A stretch of 9,139 nucleotides of DNA from Caldilineae bacterium (GTDB lineage: Bacteria; Chloroflexota; Anaerolineae; J102). The notes under the pieces were generated by a model. It saw only the letters and a list, made by a program, of their open reading frames with translations. It did not search any database and was not told the origin of the DNA. Shown here piece by piece: positions 1 through 6,905 of the stretch. A program made the position numbers and the translations under genes. The first letter of the stretch is position 1. Each line of letters opens with the position of its first letter. The stretch is taken from positions 1-9,139 of the forward strand of contig RFJM01000508.1 in the NCBI GenBank assembly GCA_003694905.1, written 5' to 3'.

Positions 1-1751
<1,751 letters not shown>

Positions 1752-1801
1752 GTTTCATGCTCCAACAGGGGGATCAGATGAGGTCGGCTCGCGGCCTGGG
1801 T

Positions 1802-2128
1802 TCAGCGATAGGACTCGCGCGGGGGGCTGAAGGTCTCCAGCAGTCGGGTCGGGGCCAGGAAACGGGCTGCGTGCTCGACATCGCCCGGTATGGCGTAGGA
1901 GTCGCCGGGGTTGGCCACGAAGGTCTCACCCTCGATGTCGAACTCCACCCGACCTTCCAGCACAACTCCCACCTGTTCGTGGGGGTGGCTGTGGGACGGG
2001 ATGTACACGCCTTGCTCGGCCGTGAATTCGCACATCATCACGCGCTCGCCCGTTGCCAGGGTTCGCCGAACCAGGCCGGGTATCATCTCCACCGGGGTAG
2101 CGTCCTTCCGTGAGATGCGGGGTATCAT
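1802..2128 (-). CDS. Small single-domain cupin protein
   Basis: A 108-residue protein that is essentially one cupin beta-barrel. Motif 1 is visible as G40 followed by PSHSHPHEQVGVVLEG, giving candidate metal ligands H46, H48, H50 and Q52/E51. Motif 2 is PGDSYAIPGDVEH, giving H86. These residues suggest a metal-binding cupin, but the family covers dioxygenases, isomerases, sugar-binding and regulatory proteins, so no reaction can be assigned. There is no signal peptide or membrane segment. GGAG lies 7 bases before the ATG. The gene starts 15 bases after ilvE stops and ends 50 bases before leuS, so it is almost certainly co-transcribed with both and controlled by the leucine T-box. That suggests a role linked to branched-chain amino acid or keto-acid metabolism, which is inference only. 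Confidence 0.9.
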   Translation of the reverse strand: MIPRISRKDATPVEMIPGLVRRTLATGERVMMCEFTAEQGVYIPSHSHPHEQVGVVLEGRVEFDIEGETFVANPGDSYAIPGDVEHAARFLAPTRLLETFSPPRESYR

Positions 2129-2143
2129 GGTCAGCTCCGGGGA

Positions 2144-3088
2144 TCATTCGAGGGGCCACTCGCCCGGTTCGTAGACGTGGTCCAGCCAGCCATAGGTGTC
2201 TTTACTCTCACCCGAGGTGATGGCGAAAAAGCGTTCCTGGATGGCCTTGGTGATGGGACCGCGGCTGCCTTCGCCGACGGGGATGCGGTCTACCGAGCGG
2301 ATGGGGGTGATCTCGGCGGCGGTGCCGGTGAAGAACAACTCGTCCGCGATGTAGAGCATCTCGCGGGTGAGATAGGTGAACTGCACCTCATAGCCGAGTT
2401 CGCGGGCCAGGGTGATGGCGCAATCGCGGGTGATCCCGCCCAGGATGGAGGCCGAAAGGGGCGGCGTGTAGATGACGCCGTCCCGCACGAGGAACAGGTT
2501 CTCGCCCGAACCTTCGGAGACGTAGCCGTGGATGTCGAGGCTGATGCCTTCGGTGTAGCCCAGATCGTGGGCTTCCATGGCGACATGCTGGCTGTTGACG
2601 TACTGGCCGCCGATCTTGGCCAGGGGGGTGAAAGCGCCCGGCGACATGCGCCGCCAGGAACTGACCACCACATCTACGCCCTGTTCGATGGCCTCGGCTC
2701 CCAGGTAGCGCCCCCAGGGCACCGTACCGATAATCACTTCGACGGGACATTTGCGGCCATCCACGCCCAGGGTCTCGTAGCCTCGGAACACCAGCGGTCG
2801 AATGTAGCAGGAATCCTGCTTGTTGGCGCGGATGGTGGCCTTGGTGGCGGCAATGAGCTCCTCGATGCTGTACTTGAGGGGAAGCCGCATGATCTTGCAG
2901 GAGTCGTGCAGGCGGCGGAAATGCTCGGGGCCGCGGAAAATGGCCGGTCCTTGTGGCGTGCTGTAGGCGCGGATGCCCTCGAAGGTGCTGGAACCGTAGT
3001 GGAGTGCGTGGGTGAAAACGTGGACGGTGGCCTGATCCCAGGGGATAAGCTCGCCGTTCATCCACATCCAATCAGCTCGCATGGGCAT
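2144..3088 (-). CDS. ilvE: Branched-chain amino acid aminotransferase (fold type IV PLP enzyme)
   Basis: Transfers amino groups between glutamate and the 2-oxo acids of leucine, isoleucine and valine; it catalyses the last step of their synthesis, with PLP as cofactor. The product is 314 residues, close to E. coli IlvE (309). Visible landmarks: HALHYGSSTFEGIRAY (27-42), RLHDSCKIMRLP (59-70), the Schiff-base lysine K158 in LAKIGGQYVNSQ, SEGSGENLF (191-199) and GTAAEITPIRSVD near the C-terminus. The longest open frame begins at 3202, but that extension is proline-rich and unlike the family. The ATG at 3088 has GAGGTGA five bases upstream and starts the conserved part, so it is preferred; the ATG at 3082 is too far from this site. 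First gene of the operon with the cupin gene and leuS. Transcription is probably controlled by the T-box and terminator 159 bases upstream of the start. Confidence 0.96.
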   Translation of the reverse strand: MPMRADWMWMNGELIPWDQATVHVFTHALHYGSSTFEGIRAYSTPQGPAIFRGPEHFRRLHDSCKIMRLPLKYSIEELIAATKATIRANKQDSCYIRPLVFRGYETLGVDGRKCPVEVIIGTVPWGRYLGAEAIEQGVDVVVSSWRRMSPGAFTPLAKIGGQYVNSQHVAMEAHDLGYTEGISLDIHGYVSEGSGENLFLVRDGVIYTPPLSASILGGITRDCAITLARELGYEVQFTYLTREMLYIADELFFTGTAAEITPIRSVDRIPVGEGSRGPITKAIQERFFAITSGESKDTYGWLDHVYEPGEWPLE

Positions 3089-3107
3089 GATGCTCACCTC
3101 GTGAATC

Positions 3108-3154
3108 GGTGGATGGGGGTGGATCGTTGGTGGGTAAGGGGTTGATGGGTTTGG
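3108..3154 (-). other. C-rich, G-poor tract in the ilvE leader
   Basis: Between the T-box terminator and the ilvE start, the transcribed strand reads as 27 C and only one G in 47 bases, by hand count. Such tracts are unstructured and resemble Rho utilisation (rut) regions, although no function is shown. It also argues that this stretch is untranslated leader rather than an N-terminal extension of IlvE. Confidence 0.35.
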
Positions 3155-3246
3155 CGCTGGAGAGACTGGGCGGAACCGGGTCCGTGTCCGCGAAGGGGGC
3201 ATTGTGCGGGCAGGTAGGGAGCGGCTCTCGCATCCGGCCCTCTACG

Positions 3247-3283
3247 AAAAAGTCCCCTTCACCCGTCAGGGACGAAGGGGACT
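3247..3283 (-). terminator. Intrinsic terminator of the T-box leader
   Basis: On the transcribed strand a perfect 10-bp stem (AGTCCCCTTC with GAAGGGGACT) encloses a 13-base loop that can form an extra CCC/GGG pairing, and is followed by five T. It starts directly after the T-box sequence, and its first two bases are also used in the competing antiterminator helix. This is the expected layout for transcriptional T-box control of ilvE, the cupin gene and leuS. Confidence 0.93.
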
Positions 3284-3341
3284 CCGCGGTACCACCCTGG
3301 TTGCCGGAAAGAGATACCGGTCGTAGGGTACGACCGGTATC
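3282..3341 (-). promoter_or_regulatory. T-box riboswitch, 3' half: Stem III and antiterminator
   Basis: The T-box core AGGGTGGTACCGCGG lies at 3284-3298 (minus strand). Its TGGT (3291-3294) is the bulge that pairs with the free NCCA end of an uncharged tRNA; N = T fits a discriminator A, as in tRNA-Leu. Upstream is a perfect 13-bp hairpin with a three-base loop (3313-3341), in the place of the canonical Stem III. TTCCG just after it can pair with CGGAG at the end of the T-box to close the antiterminator, which excludes the terminator stem that follows. The decoding part needed to read the tRNA anticodon is not next to this half: it lies beyond a complete tRNA-Ala gene, only 4 bases separating Stem III from that tRNA's CCA end. 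Confidence 0.93.
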
Positions 3342-3345
3342 GACT

Positions 3346-3421
3346 TGGTGGAGCAGAGGGGACTCGAACCCCTGACCCCCACAATGCCATTGTGGTGCTC
3401 TCCCAGCTGAGCTACTGCCCC
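3346..3421 (-). tRNA. tRNA-Ala(GGC) with encoded CCA, embedded in the T-box leader
   Basis: A complete cloverleaf can be drawn by hand: acceptor GGGGCAG/CTGCTCC with the G3-U70 alanine identity pair, D-arm GCTC/GAGC, anticodon stem CCACA/TGTGG with loop ATGGCAT (anticodon GGC, reads GCC/GCU), T-arm AGGGG/CCCCT with loop TTCGAGT, and discriminator A at 3349. CCA is encoded at 3346-3348. By my alignment it differs from the tRNA-Ala(CGC) gene upstream at about 11 of 73 positions, with compensated changes in the anticodon stem, so both look functional. The gene occupies the linker between the 5' and 3' halves of the T-box leader, in the same orientation. RNase P cleavage at 3422/3421 would split the riboswitch. 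No separate promoter is evident. Confidence 0.97.
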
Positions 3422-3431
3422 AAGGAGATTT

Positions 3432-3600
3432 CCGACCACTCGGCCGCTGTAGCGGGCGGACCCGTCTCCGGCTAGAGCAATGCTTTCACCGGAGCCGCTC
3501 CCAGGCGAGTTCGGCCTCATGCGGGTCCGTTGCCGCATCATCAGGCTCACACCGTCCCTGATTCGCTGCCGGACTGGCCTACTACTCCTGTTCGTCGCGG
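3432..3600 (-). promoter_or_regulatory. T-box riboswitch, 5' half: Stem I, Stem II and IIA/B region (probable Leu specifier)
   Basis: Stem I can be drawn on the minus strand. The outer helix is CCGC (3600-3597) with GCGG (3498-3495). A kink-turn-like GACGAA/GGA junction follows, then helix CAGG/CCTG. The specifier loop has AGTA (3583-3580) facing GAA (3512-3510), the loop-E pair; helix GGCC/GGCC comes next, then AGCGA and a distal stem ATCAGG/CCTGAT capped by GACGGTGTGAG, matching the conserved AG-bulge and terminal-loop motifs. CTC (Leu) at 3509-3507 follows GAA directly and is followed by a purine, which fits the downstream genes ilvE and leuS. Stem II is CTCCGG/CCGGAG (3494-3466). A IIA/B-like segment with CCGC/GCGG and GAGTGG follows up to 3432. 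No T-box core occurs on this side of the tRNA, so this half needs the 3' half beyond tRNA-Ala(GGC). Confidence 0.82.
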
Positions 3601-3640
3601 TCACTTCTTTTCTCTTGTGGTGCCCGGGTCTGCCAGGCTA

Positions 3641-3715
<75 letters not shown>

Positions 3716-3729
3716 GGGGAAGTATCTGC

Positions 3730-3758
3730 AGTGTATCCAGGCCGGCAGGTTTTGTCAA
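3730..3758 (-). promoter_or_regulatory. Sigma-70-type promoter for tRNA-Ala(CGC) and probably the T-box/ilvE operon
   Basis: The minus strand carries a -35 TTGACA (3758-3753), a 17-base spacer and a -10 TACACT (3735-3730). Transcription would start about 7 bases further on, only a few bases before the 5' end of tRNA-Ala(CGC) at 3715. It matches the consensus better than anything else seen upstream of Stem I. Confidence 0.85.
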
Positions 3759-3799
3759 GTCTGGGACCTGCGGGCGTGAACATCGGGGTGCCGGCGGGC

Positions 3800-4000
3800 T
3801 TACTGGCCGTTGCGCCTGACTTTCTCTGCCGGCGCGGAGGTCGTTTCGGGCTGCGTCTTCCGCAGGGGAGAAGACGATGTCGCCCCTTCCTGGGCCCCCA
3901 CCGCCAGTTCCAGCTCCCACCTGCGGTCCCGGTCCCACAGTGCGGCAAACACGATGCCCGCGGCCAGGCCCATCCACAGGCCGAAGGTGAACTTACTCAT
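3800..4000 (-). CDS. Small single-pass membrane protein, YtxH-like
   Basis: A 66-residue protein with one hydrophobic segment near the N-terminus (FGLWMGLAAGIVFAAL, about residues 5-21), followed by a charged and Ser/Thr/Pro-rich tail. The glycine-rich helix resembles the start of YtxH-family proteins, but the match is weak and no function can be given. The ATG at 4000 is set by a very strong ribosome-binding site, AGGAGGT four bases upstream. Longer in-frame starts to 4171 overlap the preceding gene and lack this support. It overlaps the end of the upstream membrane-protein gene by 8 bases, so the two are likely co-translated. The stop lies about 40 bases before the -35 box of the tRNA promoter, with no terminator visible between. 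Confidence 0.8.
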   Translation of the reverse strand: MSKFTFGLWMGLAAGIVFAALWDRDRRWELELAVGAQEGATSSSPLRKTQPETTSAPAEKVRRNGQ

Positions 4001-4355
4001 GGTTACCTCCTGCTGTGCTCGCCGGCTGAGATCCTTCGCTTCCCGCCGCGGGGGTTGTGGCCTCGTGGTCGCGGCGGGCCAGGTTTTGCCTGAGAGTACG
4101 CACACCCTGCCTGACACCCGCGCCAAAGCTGAGGGCATCGATGGCCGGCTTGGCGATGTGTTGGCTGACAAAGGTCGTGGTATGGCGTACGGTGTCTGCA
4201 GTCTCCCGTGTGGCCGACAGCATGGGCTTGATCTCCCGGTTGAGCAGGAGGACCAGGTTGCGCAACTGGATGATCAGAATGCTCAGCAGGATGAGAACGA
4301 CTATCGATTCGAGGGCAAGAAAGATGATGGCGATATCGCGGATGTCGGCTATCAC
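3993..4355 (-). CDS. Membrane-anchored hypothetical protein, DUF948/YtxG-like
   Basis: A 120-residue protein starting at GTG 4355, chosen because GAGG lies five bases upstream and the hydrophobic segment begins immediately; an upstream ATG at 4421 has no such site. It has one strong transmembrane helix at about residues 8-30 (isoleucine and leucine rich), then a long helical region with LLLNREIKPML and TRETADTVRHTTTFVSQH, and a low-complexity Ala/Gly/Ser tail. This layout, one N-terminal helix followed by a long amphipathic helix, is that of DUF948-type proteins such as B. subtilis YtxG. The small downstream YtxH-like gene strengthens the comparison, because ytxG and ytxH are adjacent in Bacillus. 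Function unknown; possibly an envelope or stress protein. The 118 bases between this gene and the upstream small membrane-protein gene hold only short hairpins. Confidence 0.82.
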   Translation of the reverse strand: MIADIRDIAIIFLALESIVVLILLSILIIQLRNLVLLLNREIKPMLSATRETADTVRHTTTFVSQHIAKPAIDALSFGAGVRQGVRTLRQNLARRDHEATTPAAGSEGSQPASTAGGNHE

Positions 4356-4473
4356 CGTTACCTCAACAGGGGCCGATGAACAGGCGCATGGGGATTGCAA
4401 ACCTCGGCTGCCACCGCTCAAGCGGCCTGAGCAGACCGAACGCGCTCATTTGCGCGGCAAGGATAGTTCCATT

Positions 4474-4740
4474 CTACCCTTTTAACCAGGCGACGGCAAA
4501 CATCATGACCCATGAGGAAATGGTGCTCTCCAGCAGATAGGTGGGGCCGATGGTTACGAGATTCAGCCCCAACATGCGACCTGCCGCCTGACCCAACGAC
4601 ATCCCCACCAACGAAGCAGCCACGAACAGCAGCAGATCCTTCCAGGATTCGCCTCGCCACAGGTCGAAGAGCGCGCCGTATGCTACCCCCAGGAGAAGCA
4701 GTAGCGAAGACTGCGGAGTGAGCAGACCGAGAATGTCCAT
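4474..4740 (-). CDS. Small integral membrane protein of unknown function
   Basis: An 88-residue, strongly hydrophobic protein with about three transmembrane segments (roughly 10-27, 34-52 and 60-85) joined by short loops. The first loop contains FDLWRGESWKD. No catalytic motif is visible and I do not recognise the family. The ATG at 4740 comes three bases after the mnmA stop codon; its ribosome-binding site AGAGGT lies in the last codons of mnmA, so translation is probably coupled. Coding use and GC content look like those of its neighbours. It could be a membrane protein restricted to this lineage. Confidence 0.82.
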   Translation of the reverse strand: MDILGLLTPQSSLLLLLGVAYGALFDLWRGESWKDLLLFVAASLVGMSLGQAAGRMLGLNLVTIGPTYLLESTISSWVMMFAVAWLKG

Positions 4741-4743
4741 GTT

Positions 4744-5850
4744 CTACCTCTCGATGATGCCACCTCCCAAGCATCGCTCCCCCTGGTAGAAGACCGCGGC
4801 CTGGCCGGGGGTGATGTCGCGCAGGCGTTCGCGGAACTCTACCCGCACGCGGGTTGACGTTAGAGGTGTCACCAGTGCAGGGCGATCTTGGGAGCGATAG
4901 CGGATTTTGACGGTACATGAGATGGGCTCAGAGGGGACACGGTTGATCCAGTTGACCTCGCCGGCGATGAGATGATCCCGACCGAGTTCATCGGCCGTGC
5001 CGACGACAACGGTATTGGTGGCCACGTCGGTGGCGACGACGTACATTTTCTTAGGGGTGGGCAGGTTCAGACCCTTGCGCTGGCCAATGGTGTAGAAGGG
5101 GACGCCCTTGTGTTCACCGAGCACATGACCCTGTGTGTCCACAATCGGTCCCGGACGGATGCCGTTCTGTGCCCAGTCGCGCAGGAAGCGGCGATAGTCA
5201 CCGTCGGCCAGGAAGCATAGGTCCATACTCTCGGGCTTGCTGGCCACATCCAGGCCGTAGCGCCGGGCCAACTCGCGCACCTCGGCCTTGGTCAGATCGC
5301 CCACCGGAAAAGTAAGGTGCTGCAGCACATCCTGATTGACCACGCTTAGCACGTAAGACTGGTCCTTGTCGGGATCACGGCCGCGCAGGAGTTCGAAGCC
5401 GCGGGGTGTTGCACGCACGCGGGCGTAGTGACCGGTGGCCAGATAGTCGGCACCCAGGGCGCGGGCGTAGTTGAGGAGATGGTCGAAGCGAATGGTACGA
5501 TTGCAGACCAGACAAGGGTTGGGGGTCAGGCCTTGCAGATAGCCTTGGATGAAGTAGTCGACCACCCGCTGTTTGAAGATCTGCTCGACGTTGATCAGAT
5601 AGAAGGGTATGCCCAGTTGCGCGGCGATGCGTCGTGCATCCTCGGTCGCTTCCAGTGTACAGCAACGATTCTCGCTCCCCTGGCCCTCCGAGACCTCGGC
5701 CCAAAGCCGCATCATCACGCCCACGACCTGATATCCCGCTTCGACCAGGCGCGCAGCCGCGACCGAGCTGTCGACGCCGCCGCTCATGGCGACGACGACG
5801 AGGGTATCGGCGGGTGGCTTGCTGGGAATGAGATCGAGCTGCAGGTGCAT
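4744..5850 (-). CDS. mnmA: tRNA-specific 2-thiouridylase MnmA
   Basis: Catalyses ATP-dependent 2-thiolation of the wobble uridine (U34) of tRNA-Lys, tRNA-Glu and tRNA-Gln, with sulfur delivered by a cysteine desulfurase/relay system. The 368-residue length is normal for the family. Visible: the PP-loop ATPase signature AMSGGVDSSV (21-30); NPCLVCN with catalytic-type C113 (and C116); the partner cysteine C212 in SMDLCFL, about the same spacing as the E. coli pair; ATGHYAR (138-144); and the C-terminal beta-barrel with FYTIGQRKGLN and a DITPGQAAVFY segment. The ATG at 5850 leaves a 15-residue extension before the core. No clear Shine-Dalgarno site precedes it, and no better start is in frame. 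A probable promoter lies about 100 bases upstream. A small membrane-protein gene follows after three bases. Confidence 0.97.
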   Translation of the reverse strand: MHLQLDLIPSKPPADTLVVVAMSGGVDSSVAAARLVEAGYQVVGVMMRLWAEVSEGQGSENRCCTLEATEDARRIAAQLGIPFYLINVEQIFKQRVVDYFIQGYLQGLTPNPCLVCNRTIRFDHLLNYARALGADYLATGHYARVRATPRGFELLRGRDPDKDQSYVLSVVNQDVLQHLTFPVGDLTKAEVRELARRYGLDVASKPESMDLCFLADGDYRRFLRDWAQNGIRPGPIVDTQGHVLGEHKGVPFYTIGQRKGLNLPTPKKMYVVATDVATNTVVVGTADELGRDHLIAGEVNWINRVPSEPISCTVKIRYRSQDRPALVTPLTSTRVRVEFRERLRDITPGQAAVFYQGERCLGGGIIER

Positions 5851-5951
5851 GAGAGGAAACAGGGTATGCCCCGCGCGGGCAACGATGATGGTTGACGTGG
5901 ATACGCCGAGACGAACCCCACCTGGCGGTCTACATGGACTTGAGTGAGGCT

Positions 5952-5980
5952 ATTTTACAGTATATTGACGCACCCTACAA
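5952..5980 (-). promoter_or_regulatory. Probable promoter for mnmA
   Basis: The minus strand carries a -35-like TTGTAG (5980-5975), a 17-base spacer and a -10 TAAAAT (5957-5952) preceded by TG, in a locally AT-rich patch inside GC-rich DNA. Transcription would start about 95 bases before mnmA. The -35 box overlaps the left arm of a 9-base inverted repeat. Confidence 0.6.
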
Positions 5981-6004
5981 GCAGATCGATACGGGAGGGT
6001 GCGT
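5968..6004. repeat. 9-base perfect inverted repeat around the mnmA promoter
   Basis: ACGCACCCT (5968-5976) and AGGGTGCGT (5996-6004) are exact reverse complements separated by 19 bases. One arm overlaps the -35 box and spacer of the putative mnmA promoter. It could be an operator with two half-sites or a hairpin ending an upstream transcript; there is no T-tract for a terminator towards mnmA. Confidence 0.5.
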
Positions 6005-6076
6005 TTCAGGATGGGGGCAACCTGCAGGAGAGGTATTCCAGCCTGGCGTCGCCGCCAGCCCTGAGCAGCGCCGCTT

Positions 6077-6323
6077 GCCGAGCCGAAACGGTGGCGGTTT
6101 GCCCGGTTGTGTGTGGCCGCGCCGTCCCCCGGGGGCGCTGCCTCCCGGCTGCCCTACGTAGGACCCGGCGCGGCCGGGTCCCTACAACATGGCGCCGGGT
6201 CTGCGGCTTGGGATAAGACCGGAGTCGTGGATGCACCACCATCCGGTTCCCGCCAGACGCTAGCGGCTGCGCGGTCTGGCAAACCGCACCTGAGTGGCCG
6301 CACTAGGGTTTCGGAATACCGGC
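6077..6323. other. Gene-free, highly foldable region between rimM and mnmA (candidate structured RNA or MITE-like element)
   Basis: The 476 bases between mnmA and rimM hold no credible gene. Long-range complementarity is clear: CCGAAAC (6083-6089) with GTTTCGG (6308-6314), then GGTGGCGGTTT (6090-6100) with AAACCGC-ACC (6281-6290). Enclosed are several hairpins: 6144-6199 (CCCGGC-T-GCC with GGCGCCGGG) around a hairpin at 6158-6185 (GTAGG-ACCCGGC with GCCGGGT-CCCTAC, one bulge); 6217-6248 (GACCGGA/TCCGGTT with inner GTGG/CCAC); 6252-6280 (GCCAGAC/GTCTGGC); and AGTG/CACT at 6293-6304. Just outside, 6043-6058 forms a perfect 6-bp stem whose minus-strand loop is the GNRA tetraloop GCGA. I do not recognise RNase P RNA, tmRNA, SRP RNA or 6S RNA. 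The strand is uncertain. Confidence 0.45.
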
Positions 6324-6326
6324 GCT

Positions 6327-6863
6327 CTACTCGTCCTTGGCCGGCAGTAACCCCGGCAACAAGGTCACGATCATCTTACGGGCCTCCAGATCAACCTCGC
6401 GCACCACATCCGCGATGGCCGGCAACAACACCTCCCCATAAGGCCCTTGCAGCACGTACACCTCGTTGGCGTCGGTCCACCACACTTCTACCACTTCACC
6501 CAGCCATTCGCCTGCGGCCGTTTCCACCCGCAGGCCCACCAGTTCGTCCTCGTAATATTCATCGGGTGGAAGGGGCATGGCCTCGCCGCGGGGCACCAGT
6601 AGATACCGCCCGCGCAGCGTCTCCACATCCGACCTCCGATCCAGCCCTTCCAGCTTCACCAGCATGACGTCTTTGTGCGGCCGCGCCGCCTCCACCTGCC
6701 GGCTCTCTTCCTCTCGCTCCACAAATAACCTGCTGCCCGGCGCAAATCGCTCCATGAAATCCGTCATCACCTCCACGCGCAGCTCGCCACGCACGCCGTG
6801 GGGCGCGCGAATGCGGCCGACTACCATGAACTCAGATGAAGGCTTTGCCGGTCCACGACCCAT
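6327..6863 (-). CDS. rimM: 16S rRNA processing / 30S maturation protein RimM
   Basis: RimM binds ribosomal protein S19 and helps mature the 3' (head) domain of the 30S subunit. The 178-residue product has both family domains: an N-terminal RimM beta-barrel with the signature VGRIRAPHGVRGELRV (15-30) and LEGLDRRSDVETLRG (71-85), and a C-terminal PRC-barrel starting near YYEDELVGLRV (103-113) and including the WTDANEVYVL type motif. The start at 6863 is preceded only by a weak GAGAAAG; Met13 is a possible alternative but has no better site. It lies 42 bases after khpA and is the last recognisable gene of the ffh-rpsP-khpA-rimM cluster. The usual next genes trmD and rplS are not here. Confidence 0.96.
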   Translation of the reverse strand: MGRGPAKPSSEFMVVGRIRAPHGVRGELRVEVMTDFMERFAPGSRLFVEREEESRQVEAARPHKDVMLVKLEGLDRRSDVETLRGRYLLVPRGEAMPLPPDEYYEDELVGLRVETAAGEWLGEVVEVWWTDANEVYVLQGPYGEVLLPAIADVVREVDLEARKMIVTLLPGLLPAKDE

Positions 6864-6905
6864 GTGGCTTTCTCAGCAGGCACCGTCCCCTGACGGCGGC
6901 CGCGT

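Noticed and set aside
2177..3145. Long plus-strand open frame opposite ilvE (and similar ones opposite leuS, mnmA and ffh)
   Set aside because: These are GC-driven antisense shadows of well-supported genes; they show no family motifs.
3089..3202. N-terminal extension of IlvE (38 extra residues)
   Set aside because: It is proline-rich, lies in the C-rich leader, is unlike the family, and the ATG at 3088 has a well-placed ribosome-binding site.
3422..3445. A second antiterminator before tRNA-Ala(GGC), suggested by GAGTGGTCGG
   Set aside because: It lacks the ACCGCG part and is better explained as the IIA/B element; no terminator follows.
6107..6667. Plus-strand open frame across the rimM-mnmA gap
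   Set aside because: Half of it is antisense to rimM, its composition is low-complexity, and the gap shows RNA-like pairing instead.
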